Notes: a model not told the origin generated them from the sequence alone. Positions 29,815 to 40,006 are shown, counted from the stretch's first letter. The stretch is 64,000 bases of DNA from RHKX01 sp963839535 (GCA_963839535.1 CAWIVF010000010.1:99964-163963); one strand, 5' to 3'. Made by a program: numbers and translations.

Positions 29815-29844
29815 GACCCGGGCCGGCTTGCGCCGGCCCGGGTC
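29815..29844. terminator. Bidirectional hairpin between nfo and the subtilase gene
   Basis: GACCCGGGCCGGC (29815-29827) pairs perfectly with 29832-29844 around a TTGC loop. Short T-rich stretches lie on each side (TTTC on the minus side). The position between convergent stops suits a shared terminator. Confidence 0.85.
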
Positions 29845-29869
29845 CCTGCTTGTCTGCTGTTTCCCCTTC

Positions 29870-31708
29870 CTACTTGTCGAAGGAGGAGGACCAGCTGGCG
29901 CGGCTCCAGCTCGCGCGGCTCCAGGACGCGCGGGTCGGGTCGATCGAGGCCAGGAGGCTCGAGCACTCGCTCTTCGCCGCCTGGATGTCCTCGGAGGACC
30001 AGCTCGCCCGGCTCCAGGAGGCCCGCTCGAAGTCCGAGCAGGACTGGGGCGAGGCGCTCCAGCTTGCACGGCTCCAGCTCGCGCGGCTCCAGGACGCCCG
30101 GCTCCAGCTCGCCCGCAGCGGATCGGCTGCTGAGGACCAGCTCGCCCGCGACCAGCTCGCCCGGGTCCAGTCGATCTGACCGGTCGAATCGAGCCAGGTG
30201 TTCGGCGTGAGGGTCTGGTTGGCGGTCGTGTTGATCGGGTTGTTCAGGACCTTGTCGGCAGCCGCCTCGGCACCGACGACCGTCGTGGTGGTCGTCACCG
30301 TGGAGGAGACCGGGTCACCGGTCGCGTCGACGAGGGTGCCCGTCGAGCTCGTGGTCTCGGCAACCGCACGGGTGCGCTTGACGATCTGAGCCTTGACCTG
30401 GTTCGGGGTCCAGTTCGGGTAGGCCTGCAGGATCAGTGCAGCCTCACCGGAGACCACCGCGGCCGCCATCGAGGTTCCGCCGACGCGGAAGTAGCCGCCG
30501 TCGACGTTGCACGAGGGGCAGAGTCGCGTGTACTCGGCATTGGGTGCCATCGTCGAGACGAGACGAGCACCGGGGGCGATGACGTCGGGCTTCGAGAAGC
30601 CGTCCTGCGTCACACCGCGGCTCGACCAGGGAGCCAGGGCATCGTCGTCGATGCTCTTGGTGCCCATGTCGTCGACGCCGCCGACCGTGATCACGTACGG
30701 GTCGTTGCCGGGGGCGTAGGAGACGGCGTCAGGCGCCGAACCCATGTTGCCGGAGGCGACGACCACCACGATGCCCGCGTTCCAGGCCTGCTCGACGGCC
30801 GCGTCGAGCGGGTCCGTCTTGTAGGACTCGGCAACCGACGACTTCAGCGAGAGGTTGACGACGCGGATGTTCAGCGCGCTCTTGTGGTCGACCACGAACT
30901 GGAGGCCGTCGATCACGTCGAGGACGGACGCGTTGCCGTTCTCATCGGAGATCTTGACGTCGATCAGGTTCGCGTCGGGGGCCACACCGGCGTACTTGCC
31001 GTACTGCGGGTCACCCGCGGCGCGGTTCGTGCCGTTGCCGGCGATCAGGCCGGCGATGTGCGTGCCGTGTCCGTAGCTGTCACCGGCGGACGATGCCGAC
31101 GGGTTGACGACAGCGGAGGCGACGACCCGCGAGGTCGGATCGCTCTGCGAGACGCGGAAGTCAGGGAGGTCACCCTGGATCCCGGTGTCGATCACAGCGA
31201 CGCCGACGCCCTTACCGGTGAGTCCACCGGCCCAGGCCCGGTCCGACCGGAGCGACTGGTTGTAGGCGGTCGCGAGGGCGGCGGGATCGGGGACCCCTTC
31301 ACTCTCGACGGCTGCGTTGATCGAGACCGACTCGACGGCCGGGTTCGAGCTGAGCCGCTGGGCGTCGCCCGCGGACATCTCGGCCCCGAGGCCTTCGATG
31401 ATCGGCAGCTCGCGCGTCACGACGCCGTCGGCCGACTGGACCAGGGCGTGTGCAGCGGCCGGGTCAGTACCGGTCTTGAACTGCGCGATGACCTCAACCT
31501 GGCGGTTGGGGTGCTGGGTGGCGATCTCTGCGAGGGAACCCGCGGGAGCAGCGGACTGCTGCTGGACTGAGGCGGTTGCCGGCGACGTCGATGACGTTGC
31601 CGGACTGGTCGCCTGCAGACCAATCAGGGTTGCGAGGGCGAGGAAGGCTGCGAGAGTGGTGGCTGTAAGCCACCTCCAGCTTCCCTGCCGAGGTAGGGCG
31701 ATACTCAC
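29870..31708 (-). CDS. Secreted S8 subtilisin-like protease with RASWS-repeat tail
   Basis: The 612-residue protein has a signal peptide (about 1-45), an inhibitor-like propeptide (VEVIAQFKTG at residue 71 onward) and a peptidase domain with catalytic Asp174 (AVIDTGIQGDL), His214 (SYGHGTHIAGL), the oxyanion Asn in VVASGNMGSAPDA and Ser413 (GGTSMAAAVVSGEAAL). Residues 516-612 contain eleven RASWS units in four blocks separated by short linkers, ending SSFDK. The start is GTG 31708. A TCAA-N15-ACCGATGG element lies 43-69 bp upstream. The tail could be a wall or polymer-binding repeat; that is inference. Confidence 0.93.
   Translation of the reverse strand: MSIALPRQGSWRWLTATTLAAFLALATLIGLQATSPATSSTSPATASVQQQSAAPAGSLAEIATQHPNRQVEVIAQFKTGTDPAAAHALVQSADGVVTRELPIIEGLGAEMSAGDAQRLSSNPAVESVSINAAVESEGVPDPAALATAYNQSLRSDRAWAGGLTGKGVGVAVIDTGIQGDLPDFRVSQSDPTSRVVASAVVNPSASSAGDSYGHGTHIAGLIAGNGTNRAAGDPQYGKYAGVAPDANLIDVKISDENGNASVLDVIDGLQFVVDHKSALNIRVVNLSLKSSVAESYKTDPLDAAVEQAWNAGIVVVVASGNMGSAPDAVSYAPGNDPYVITVGGVDDMGTKSIDDDALAPWSSRGVTQDGFSKPDVIAPGARLVSTMAPNAEYTRLCPSCNVDGGYFRVGGTSMAAAVVSGEAALILQAYPNWTPNQVKAQIVKRTRAVAETTSSTGTLVDATGDPVSSTVTTTTTVVGAEAAADKVLNNPINTTANQTLTPNTWLDSTGQIDWTRASWSRASWSSAADPLRASWSRASWSRASWSRASWSASPQSCSDFERASWSRASWSSEDIQAAKSECSSLLASIDPTRASWSRASWSRASWSSSFDK
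29873..30163 (-). repeat. Tandem RASWS-coding repeat (11 units)
   Basis: The 15-bp unit (CGGGCGAGCTGGTCC-like in the coding sense) occurs in blocks of 2, 4, 2 and 3, separated by linkers of 6, 10 and 21 residues. Unit copies differ at synonymous positions, so the peptide rather than the DNA seems to be conserved. Confidence 0.85.
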
Positions 31709-31750
31709 GAACGGACTCCATTCCGGGACGTAGTAGTTACGAGTAGAGAA

Positions 31751-31777
31751 CCATCGGTCCTACGTTGGCCGACTTGA
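31751..31777 (-). promoter_or_regulatory. FliA/WhiG-type promoter upstream of the RASWS subtilase
   Basis: In the minus sense: TCAA (31777-31774), a 15-base spacer and ACCGATGG (31758-31751). It closely follows the sigma-28 layout TAAA-N15-GCCGATAA and sits about 45 bp before the GTG. Confidence 0.5.
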
Positions 31778-31804
31778 TAGAAAATGTGTCCGTCAATCAT
31801 TCGT

Positions 31805-34739
31805 CTAGGCGACGGCTGAGGTCCCGCGGGGCTTCGCGACGTCCGCCGCGACCTCTCGGCGGGACCATCGTCGGCGGCCGGTGACGAGCGGGTCGGCGGT
31901 CGCACCAGGCGCCGGCCGCGGCCCGTTGACCTCGCCGCGGGCGAAGATCGACTTGAAGGTGCCGCGCTTGATGGCGCTCGCGAGCCCGGCGACCACCTTC
32001 GGGCAGAACTGGGTCCCGGACTGCTTCGCGATCTCGTCCAGCGCGACCTCGAGCGGCAGGGCCTTGCGGTAGGGGCGGTCGCTGGTCATCGCGTCGAGCG
32101 CATCGGCCACCGAGAGGATCCGGGCGGCGAGCGGGATCTCTTCCCCCGCGAGCCCGTCGGGGTAGCCGCCACCGTCGTAGCGCTCGTGATGGCTGCGGAC
32201 CATCTGCTTGACGATCGGCGGCAGCTCGAGCTCGGCGACGATGTAGCTCGAGATCTCCGGATGCCTGCGCATCTCGGTGAACTCCTCCGGGGTCAGCGGG
32301 CCCCGGCTTGAGCAGGATCTGGTCGGCGATGCCGATCTTGCCGATGTCGTGGATGATCGCCCCGACGTTCACCGTGGGGATCTGGGACTCGTCGAAGCCG
32401 AGCTCGCGGGCGAGCTCCATCGCGATGTCGGCGACCCGCTCCGTATGGCCGCTCGTGTAGGGGTCCTTCGCCTCGACCGTGCGCGCGAGCGAGGTGATCG
32501 TCGAGAGGTACGAGCGGTGCATCCTGCCGAGCAGCTCCTCGTTCTCGCCGAGCAGGGATCGCAGTCGAACGTTCGCCTTCTCGAGCTCGTCGTACTTGCT
32601 GCGCAGCTCGATGACCGAGGACTTCGAGCGGTCGAGGTACTGCTTCTCCGCGATCCAGAGCATCAGCAGCGGCAGGCCGAAGATGGCGAACGCGTAGAGG
32701 CCGAGGGCCTGCTCGCAGACGATGAAGGTGCCGGCGAGGAGGCCGAAGACGACGTAGTGGGGGACCATCCACGCGCAGCGCTCACGCCACACGGCGATCG
32801 GGTTCGTGCCCTCCGCCAGGGACATCACGAGCGCGAGCAGGCTCGAGTTCACCGCGTAGAAGGCGAGGCCGGCCAGGGCTGCGGTGAGCAGGAGCGGGCC
32901 ATCGGAGACCGCGCCCACCGTCGAGAAGACGAGGGCGGCCGCCGCGCCGGCGAGCGAGAGCGCGCCGAGGTCGAAGCTCCACTTGATCACCGGGTCGTGG
33001 CGGAGCCAGCGCGAACCGGCGATCAGGACCTCGGCGATGATCGGCCCGAGCGGGCCGACGAAGAAGGCGAGCGCCAGCTCGGGGACCGACGCCGGCGACA
33101 GGTTGGCGCGCTCGAAGACGTCGATCCGGGCCGCGTCGAGGAGCAGCATCGAGGCGAGCAGGAGGACGAAGAGGACCGGCGCGCCGGCGATGGCGCTGCG
33201 GTCGGCGAAGAACGCGATGAGCGCGGCCCCCATGCAGAGGATCGCGACGAAGCCCGGGATCAGCTTCCTGGTGGCGGGGACGGGCGCCTCGCCGGGCTCG
33301 GCGTCCTCGGCGGACGGGGCGTCCTCGGCGGCCGGCGGCTCCGCGGCCGCCTCGGCCGGCGGCGTCCTGCGGTCGGCGTCCTTCCAGTCGAGATCGAGCT
33401 CGAGCTCCTGGCTGAGGGCGGGCGGCGGCTCCCGCCAGGTCGGAACCGTGTCCGTACGGGCCGGCAGCGGAAGGTCCGCGGTGCGCTCCCCCGCCCCGCC
33501 GACGCGGCCCTCGGGCTCGAGCGAGTTCTGGATCGCTGACGGAAGCGCCGCCCGGATCCGGTTGCGGCCGCCGAGCTTCGCGTCGTAGACCGCCTCGTCG
33601 GCGGCTCGGACGAGCCCCTCGACCGTGTCCGCGTGCTCGGGATAGGAGGCGACGCCGGCGCTGATCGTGACGGCGAGCCGCTCGCCGTTCGCTACCCGCA
33701 GCTCGATCGCATCGATGTCGGAGCGCATCTGCTCGGCGACCTCGCGCGCCTCGCGCAGGGGCATGCCGGGCAGGAGCAGGCAGAGCTCGTCGCCACCGAA
33801 GCGAGCGGCGATGCCCTCGGTGTCGTTTGCGACGGCGAGGACCTTCTCCGCGACCGCGAGGATCAGCCTGTCCCCGACCAGGTGCCCATGGCGGTTGTTG
33901 GCCTGGCGCAGCTGGTCGAGGTCGATCATCACGACCGTCAGGGCACGGCCGCTGTGCCGCGCCGAGCGCAGGGCATCGTCGAGCGAGTTGGTGAAGTACT
34001 CGGAGTTGAAGAGGCCGGTCTTGGGGTCGGTCCTGGACTTGTGCCTGAGCACCGGCACCCAGAGGGCGTGGTAGACGAGGACCATCGGGCCGGCGGCAAG
34101 GAGGGCGAGCGGCTGCGACGCGGTCCAGAGGGCGACGAGGCAGGCGCCGCTGATGGCGAGGGCGAGGTCGATGGGCACCACGGCGCCCATGTCCTTGATG
34201 CTCTTGCGGAGGCTGCGGCCGCGCGCGTAATGGACGACGCCGATGATCAGGGCGTGGTTGACCGCGACGAAGACCACCGCGGCGCCGGCGAGGACCGCCG
34301 TGTCCCCGAGCCCCGGGGTCCAGCCGGATCCGAGGGCGGCGCCCAGCGAGCTGAAGAGCAGGGCGGCCATCGCCGCCAGGATGTAGTTGGCGACGTTGAA
34401 GACCACCATGTACCAGGGGAAGCGGTGGACGAGCCATCCCGGGACGTAGCAGAGGACGGCGAGGATGGCGACCGCCTCCGGCGGCATCAGCAGCGCGGCG
34501 GCGAAGAAGACGACCACGTTCGGCTGGAACGAGAAGTTCGCCGGCGCGAAGACCTCGAACAGGTTGCCGGTCGCGCAGAAGATCGCCAGCACGATGAAGA
34601 GGGCCGGATCGAGCTCCTTCACATGCGCGGTCGCGAGCTCCAGGAGCAGAGCCCCCGCGGCCGCGCCGAAGACCGCAAGCAGGTAGATCTGCGCGCGGGC
34701 CGGCAGGCCTCTGAATGTCGGGGCAGGCGTAGAGGACAT
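31805..34739 (-). CDS. Large GGDEF/HD-GYP protein with two membrane modules, frameshifted
   Basis: From ATG 34739 (MSSTPAPTFRGLPARAQIYL) the protein has about 975 residues. It has a first module of 6-8 membrane helices, a GGDEF domain (TDPKTGLFNSEYF, MIDLDQLRQANNRHG, RFGGDELCLLLPG, that is GGDEL), and an acidic Pro/Ala linker. A second block of membrane helices follows (VAILCMGAALIAFFADRSA onward), then a coiled coil (VIELRSKYDELEKANVRL) and an HD-GYP domain (HDIGKIGIADQILLKPG, then HHERYDGGGYPDGL). The frame changes near 32295 (one extra base in a GGGGCCC run). The cyclase motif deviates from GGDEF, while the HD-GYP motifs are canonical, so degradation may dominate. A sigma-28-like promoter precedes it. 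Confidence 0.88.
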
Positions 34740-34752
34740 AGATCTGCGGTAC

Positions 34753-34780
34753 CTATCGGGCCGCATCCGGCGTCCCTTTA
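34753..34780 (-). promoter_or_regulatory. FliA/WhiG-type promoter upstream of the large GGDEF/HD-GYP gene
   Basis: In the minus sense: TAAA (34780-34777), a 16-base spacer and CCCGATAG (34760-34753). The element lies 14 bp upstream of ATG 34739, so either the leader is very short or translation starts further in. Confidence 0.5.
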
Positions 34781-34853
34781 GGGAATGGGACACATCTGAG
34801 GGGGGAATGGACCCTGGCGGCGGGGCCGCTACGAGGGGGCCATAATCGAGGCC

Positions 34854-36663
34854 GTGAAGCGGCTGCTCGCACCCCTGGTGATCCTTCCGCTGCTCGCCCT
34901 CGCGGCGCCCGCCTCGGCCGCCGGCCCGCTCGGCCTCGAGGACTGCGCCACCGCCCATGGCGCCTATCAATGCTCGGGGCTCGTCGAGACCTGGGACGGG
35001 GTCCCCCTCGACACGACGATCACGCTTCCGTCCGCCGACTCCCGGAACCTGCCGCTCGTCGCCGAGATCCACGGCTTCGGCAACAGCAAGTACGAGTACC
35101 TCGACCCGGAATCGACCGCCTACACCGACAACGCCTTCGCCTGGGCAGCGGACGGCTACGCGGTCCTCACCTACACCGCGCGGGGTCTCTGGGGATCGTG
35201 CGGGACCCCCGACTCACGGGCTGCCAATCCCGCCGCCTGCGCCAAGGGCTACATCCATCTCGCCGACGTTCGCTACGAGGTCCGCGACACCCAGGAGCTG
35301 ATCGGGCGGCTCGTCGACGAGGGCTACGCCGCGAAGAAGCGGATCGGCGTGACCGGTGACTCCTACGGGGGAGGCCAGTCGCTGATGCTCGCCGCGCTGC
35401 GCAACCGCACGATGCTCCCCGACGGGAGGCTCGTCCCCTGGCGCAGCCCCGCCGGGACGAAGCTCAGCATCGCCGCGGCCGCGCCGGTGATCCCCTGGAG
35501 CGACCTGGTCACCGCCGCCGCGCCCAACGGGATGGTGAGAGCGAACGGGATCACCGGCAAGAGGCGGGCCACGGATCCCGTCGGGGTCGTCAAGACGACG
35601 TTCGTCAACGGGATCTTCCTGGCCGCGCAGTTCGCCATCGGGCCCGGCCAGCCGGTCGGCGAGCCGTTCGTTCCCGGTCGGCCGATGGGCTACCTGGCGC
35701 CGCCGGCCCTCGATCCCGACGCCGACATCGCCTCGGTCGTCGCCCGCACCGACCGCGGCGAGCCCTACACCGACCCGGAGGCCCAGCGCATCGTCAGCGA
35801 CCTGACGCGCTACCACTCCGCCTACTACATCGATCCCGGGGTGAAGCCTCCCCCGCTCCTGCTCTCGTCCGGGTTCACCGACGACCTCTTCCCGGTCGAC
35901 GAGGTGCTGCGCTTCGCGAACCGGACCCGCGAGCTCTACCCCCGCTCGCCCGTCTCGCTCCTGCTCGGCGACTTCGGCCATCAGCGCGCGTCGAACGATC
36001 CGGACGAGCGCGAGCGGATGCTGCGCGACATCCACCGCTGGATGGACCACTACCTCCAGGGCGCAGGCAAGCCGCCTCGCAACGGCGCCACCGCCTATCT
36101 CCAGACCTGCCCCAAGGAGCGGGCCTCGATCGGCCCCTTCCACGCACGGTCCTTCGCGCGGCTCTCGGACCGCCGCCTCGGCTCGACCTTCCGCAAGCCG
36201 CGCGTCATCAGCTCCGACGGCGGCGATCCCGCCGTGGGCCGGGCGCTCGACCCCGTGGCCGGGCAGGGCGACGGCTGCGTCGTCACCCCCGCGGAGAAGG
36301 CTCGCAGGGACCGCCCGCTACCGGCTGCGGACCGTCAAGCGGCGGCCGATCAGCCTGCTCGGCGCCCCGAGGCTCACCGCCCGTCTCGAGGTGGACGGCG
36401 TCGGCCCGGGCGTGGCCCAGGTCGCGGCGCGGCTCTGGGACGTGGCGCCGGACGGGGAGTCGCAGCGGCTGATCGCCCGCGGCCTCTATCGGCCCTCGGA
36501 CGGGCGCAATCGATGGGAGCTGCACCCGGCGGCGTGGCGGGTCGAGCGGGGACACCACCTGGTGCTCGAGCTGCTCGGCAACGACGCGCCCTTCGCCCGG
36601 CCCTCGAACGGCGCCTTCGAGGTGACCGTGAGCGACCTGCGGGTCAAGCTCCCCGCGCGCTGA
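34854..36663 (+). CDS. Secreted S15/CocE-type alpha/beta hydrolase, frameshifted
   Basis: A signal peptide (LLAPLVILPLLALAAPASAA) is followed by an alpha/beta hydrolase: PLVAEIHGFGNSKYEYLDPE, YTARGLWGSCGTPDS, nucleophile elbow RIGVTGDSYGGGQSLM (Ser in GDSYGG), LLLSSGFTDDLFPVDEVLRF with the acid Asp, and LLLGDFGHQRASN with the catalytic His. After about 36300 the match shifts by one base to ARYRLRTVKRRPISLLGAP, then a jelly-roll C-terminal domain ending VSDLRVKLPAR. X-Pro dipeptidyl-peptidase or acyl-ester hydrolase activity is plausible. CATAAT lies 8-13 bases upstream of the GTG, so the transcript may be almost leaderless. Confidence 0.8.
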
Positions 36664-36670
36664 GGCTCTC

Positions 36671-37318
36671 TCAGGCGGCCTTCGGCGGGGTCATCAGCGC
36701 GATCGGTACCGCGAGCCCGGCCGATCGGCTCAGCGTCGCGATGCGGCGCCCGGGCTGAACGGCCGGGCGGATCGCGCTGACCCGATCGCCGAGAGCGTCG
36801 ACGGTTCGATCGAGGTCGGGCGCGACGAGCGCCAGGCCCCAGAAGAACGCGGGCCGATCCGTCCCGCCTCCACGGCGCTCGATCACCTCGTCCGGCTCCT
36901 GCACGACCTCGAGGATCGTCTCGCCGAGGCGGAAGAACGCCTGCCGGGGAGCGCCCGCGGGAGTCGGCTCGTCCCTGATGCGGCGCAGGTCGAGCCCGGC
37001 GGCCTCGAGGCGGGCGACCGTCCGATCCAGCGCGGGTGTCATCGCCACGACGTGGTCGAGGCCGGTGACTCCGTTGGGATGCGCCGGCCGATCGCCCGGG
37101 GGCTCTCGCTCCGACACGCTCGTCGGCAGCCCGTCGAGGTCCGTCGCCTCGGTCCCGCGAAGCGACCAGCCGCTGATGCCCCTGCGGCCCTCGCCGGAGC
37201 CGGCGAGCCGGAGCCGCACGTCCCCGAGGACGCAGACCGAGTCCTCGACGTCGAACCCGAGCGCGGCCCAGGCGCTCGGCTCGTCGGCGACGGTCAGCTC
37301 ATCGATCGAGACGGGCAC
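36671..37318 (-). CDS. Glyoxalase/VOC-fold protein
   Basis: From GTG 37318 about 215 residues. There are two VOC modules: the short N-terminal one (VPVSIDELTVADEPSAWAAL) and the clearer one starting NGVTGLDHVVAMTPALDRTV, with AFFRLGETILEVVQEPD and FFWGLALVAPDLDRTVDAL. The first-strand His in LDHVV and the Glu in ILEVV are the usual VOC metal ligands. Substrate unknown. It is convergent with the S15 gene (7 bp between stops) and runs downstream of the DUF1206 gene. Confidence 0.75.
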   Translation of the reverse strand: MPVSIDELTVADEPSAWAALGFDVEDSVCVLGDVRLRLAGSGEGRRGISGWSLRGTEATDLDGLPTSVSEREPPGDRPAHPNGVTGLDHVVAMTPALDRTVARLEAAGLDLRRIRDEPTPAGAPRQAFFRLGETILEVVQEPDEVIERRGGGTDRPAFFWGLALVAPDLDRTVDALGDRVSAIRPAVQPGRRIATLSRSAGLAVPIALMTPPKAA

Positions 37319-37347
37319 GGCGACACCGTACCCGCGCGGCTGCGCCC

Positions 37348-38169
37348 TCAGACCTTCCGGTAGCGCGCGTCGGCGAGCGCGTAGAGGCCGAAGGCGATCA
37401 GCCCGGCCGAGACCACGCCGAGGAGCCACGGGGTGCCGTCGGCGAGCTCGCTGAGCGCGGCATCGAGCGAGACGGCCTGCTTCGGGTTGTAGTCGATCGC
37501 CGCCTTGATCAGCAGGTAGCCGATCAGGACGAAGACCACGCCGCGAGCCAGATGGCCGGCCACCCCGAAGGCCGTGAACGCGCTCTTCAGCTTCGCGCTC
37601 ATCTTCTCGGTCTTCGACTTCTCCAGGAACGACCGCTTGATCCCCTTGATCCCCTGCTCGATGCCGACGCCGATGACGATCGCGCCGGCGATGCCGACGA
37701 TCCAGGTGCCGCCGGTCCAGCCGAGCACCCCGCCCGTGGTCTGCGAGCCGCCGCCGGAGCTCGAGCTCGTCAGGATCGTGATCGCGGTCCCGCAGAGGAT
37801 CGCGTAGGCGATCCCGCTGACCGCCCCGCTCAGGCGGTCGAAGGTGCTGTCCTCACCCGATTCGGGACCGTGGCCGATGCCGGCGCGGACGAGCCTCCAG
37901 GTCGCATAGCCGGCGAGCCCGACAGCGGTGGCGATCAGCAGCCACTTGCCGAAGGGCTCCTGCGCGATCTGCTGGAGGGCCCCCTGCTGGCTGGTCGTGC
38001 TGCCGCCCGAGTCGGGGAGGGCGAGCTTGAGCGCCAGGACGCCGATGATCAGGTAGATCGCGGCGCGGGCGACGAGGCCGAACCGAGCGAACCACTCGAA
38101 GCCGCGGCTCTGCACGATGTCCTCGCCCTGGGCCTCGGCATTGCGGACGGGTTTCGGCTTCGACGTCAT
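37348..38169 (-). CDS. DUF1206 membrane protein
   Basis: The 273-residue protein is built from three repeats of a two-helix unit. Recognisable segments are ARFGLVARAAIYLIIGVLAL, ATAVGLAGYATWRLVRAG, SGIAYAILCGTAITIL, FGVAGHLARGVVFVLIGYLL and VVSAGLIAFGLYALADARYR. The (G)xxARGxVF and YALxDARYR motifs define DUF1206. Function unknown. The second repeat carries a Ser/Gly-rich insertion (SSSSGGGSQ). Confidence 0.85.
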   Translation of the reverse strand: MTSKPKPVRNAEAQGEDIVQSRGFEWFARFGLVARAAIYLIIGVLALKLALPDSGGSTTSQQGALQQIAQEPFGKWLLIATAVGLAGYATWRLVRAGIGHGPESGEDSTFDRLSGAVSGIAYAILCGTAITILTSSSSGGGSQTTGGVLGWTGGTWIVGIAGAIVIGVGIEQGIKGIKRSFLEKSKTEKMSAKLKSAFTAFGVAGHLARGVVFVLIGYLLIKAAIDYNPKQAVSLDAALSELADGTPWLLGVVSAGLIAFGLYALADARYRKV

Positions 38170-38222
38170 CGATCTCTCGCTTCCATGGCGGGAGAACTTC
38201 GCAGGTCGGTGGCCGCGGCGCG

Positions 38223-38621
38223 TCAGGGGGTTGCCGAGGCCCGGGCGGCGGCCCGGGCTCGCAGCCAGCCGCCGAGAGCGGCGAAGACGACCGCCAGCAG
38301 CGTCGTGACGAGGACGAGCAGCACCGGCGGCTCCGGAAGGTGAGCCTCCGCCTCAGCGCCGTGGATCTCGTGCGCGATCAGGATCGCCGCCCCGAAGACC
38401 GCGCCCGCGACGACGCCGCGCTTGGCACCCGCGGCGGCTCCGGCGTGATCGAACCCCGCACCGATGCCGCCGACCACGCCAAGGATCGAGAGGACCAGAT
38501 ACGTGCTCTCGGAGACCCCGAGGAAGTAGCCGGTCAGGGCGCCGTAGAGCGCCGGGACCACCACCGCGAGGAACGCCTGGAGCCAGCGAGGATGCTCGGC
38601 GAGGAGCGGCGGGAGCTTCAC
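38223..38621 (-). CDS. Small integral membrane protein
   Basis: 132 residues with about four hydrophobic helices: FLAVVVPALYGALTGYFLG, YLVLSILGVVGGIGAGFDHA, GVVAGAVFGAAILIAHEIHG and VLLVLVTTLLAVVFAALGGW. There is a Gly-zipper-like pattern and a charged Arg-rich C terminus. I do not recognise a named family. It sits between DUF1206 and ExoD genes on the same strand. Confidence 0.65.
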   Translation of the reverse strand: MKLPPLLAEHPRWLQAFLAVVVPALYGALTGYFLGVSESTYLVLSILGVVGGIGAGFDHAGAAAGAKRGVVAGAVFGAAILIAHEIHGAEAEAHLPEPPVLLVLVTTLLAVVFAALGGWLRARAAARASATP

Positions 38622-38668
38622 GTCCCGCCGACCCTACTCCCGGGCGCGGGGGCCGGCGCGGGGCCGGG

Positions 38669-39298
38669 TTAGAAGAGGTCCTTCACCGCGTCGACGGCGG
38701 CCTTGCCGAGGAAGATCTCGAGGGCGACCCCGGTCACGCCGATCACCAAGGCGACGATCACCACCGCGACGTCCTCGAGCAGGACGCCGAGCGAGAGCAG
38801 CACGACCGCGAGCGCGGGCAGGGTGTCGAGGCCCGTGAACGGAGGCGCCACGAAGGCCGCGACGCTTCCGGCGACCACGAGCAGGCCGAAGACCACGTTG
38901 CTGAGACGACGGTTGAAAAGGAAGCTCATCCGCGGCTTGGAGATCCGCTCGAGCCGCGCGATCATCCTCATCAGCGACGCCAGGAACTTCTGCTGCCGCT
39001 CGCCGGCGAGCTCCTTGCTGCGCCAGCGCTCCGGCAACCAGATCTCGTCCCGTCCCGCGATCAGCTGCAGGGCGAGGAGGACGGCGATCACCTCGAAGAC
39101 GTGCGTCGCCCCGCCGGTCGGGATCGGCAGCGCCGGGACTCCGAGGAGCAGGACGAAGAGGATCGCGAAGCTCTTCTCCTCGAAGACCTCGATCAGGCTG
39201 CCGACGGTCTTCTCACCGGCCCCGTCCAGCCACCCCTTGAGGGTCTGGCTGAAGCTCTGCTCCTCCCGGCTCGGGGCATCGGTCTCCGTTGCGCTCAT
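38669..39298 (-). CDS. ExoD-like membrane protein
   Basis: The 209-residue protein from ATG 39298 shows FAILFVLLLGVPALPIPTGG, VIAVLLALQLIAGRDEIWLP, RMIARLERISKPRMSFLF and AVVLLSLGVLLEDVAVVIVA, typical of the ExoD family first linked to exopolysaccharide production in rhizobia. The role in this organism is unknown. It is divergent from the GAP-family protein with 66 bp between starts. Confidence 0.85.
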   Translation of the reverse strand: MSATETDAPSREEQSFSQTLKGWLDGAGEKTVGSLIEVFEEKSFAILFVLLLGVPALPIPTGGATHVFEVIAVLLALQLIAGRDEIWLPERWRSKELAGERQQKFLASLMRMIARLERISKPRMSFLFNRRLSNVVFGLLVVAGSVAAFVAPPFTGLDTLPALAVVLLSLGVLLEDVAVVIVALVIGVTGVALEIFLGKAAVDAVKDLF

Positions 39299-39364
39299 CC
39301 GAACGCAGTACCCGCGCTCGGCGCTCTCACTCTCGATGATGCGGAGCAGGGATACTCCGGCCCC

Positions 39365-39982
39365 GTGACGATCGCCTCGACTCTGCCGCTCGCGTTCGTG
39401 ATGATCGCCGGGCCTCAAATCCTCAGCTCGTTCTTCTTCGCCACGAGTGAGCGGTGGAAGTCCGACTCCGCCGCCTACGTCGCCGGCGCCGCGATCTCGA
39501 TCCTGGCCATCGTCACGGCCGCCTACTTCGTCGCCAAGGGCATCAAGGGCAGCGATGGCCATGGGGGTTCGCAGTCGGAGACCATCGACTACGTGATCGT
39601 CGGGCTTCTCGTTCTTGCGATGGCCCACGTGTTCCTCGGCAGGAAGCAGGCGGAGCCCCCCGCGTGGATGGGCAAGCTGCAAACGGCGAGCCCGAGGTTC
39701 AGCTTCACGCTGGGATTCCTCCTGCTCGGCGTGTTCCCGAGCGATCTGATCACCTCGGTGGTGATCGGCACCCACCTCGCGAACCACGGCGATCCCTGGT
39801 GGCACGCGCTCCCCTTCGTCCTGCTTACGGTGCTGCTCCTCGCCCTGCCGGTCCTCGCCGTGATGGCGCTCGGGAAGCGGGCCGACTCGATCCTCCCGAA
39901 GATCCGGGACTGGATGGGGACGAACTCTTGGATCATCAGCGAGGTCGTCCTGGCGTTCTTCATCTTCATCGTCCTGGGCTAG
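39365..39982 (+). CDS. GAP/Sap-family six-helix membrane protein
   Basis: From GTG 39365, 205 residues: LPLAFVMIAGPQILSSFFFA, AYVAGAAISILAIVTAAYFV, DYVIVGLLVLAMAHVFLGRK, FTLGFLLLGVFPSDLITSVV, LPFVLLTVLLLALPVLAVMA and a final helix ISEVVLAFFIFIVLG. The layout matches the GAP/Sap (sulfolipid-addressing, LysE-like) group, which moves or helps export lipids in mycobacteria. Assignment is by fold pattern and the FPSDL motif. Confidence 0.7.
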   Translation: MTIASTLPLAFVMIAGPQILSSFFFATSERWKSDSAAYVAGAAISILAIVTAAYFVAKGIKGSDGHGGSQSETIDYVIVGLLVLAMAHVFLGRKQAEPPAWMGKLQTASPRFSFTLGFLLLGVFPSDLITSVVIGTHLANHGDPWWHALPFVLLTVLLLALPVLAVMALGKRADSILPKIRDWMGTNSWIISEVVLAFFIFIVLG

Positions 39983-40006
39983 CGCGGTGGGTAGTCTCGG
40001 CGGCGC

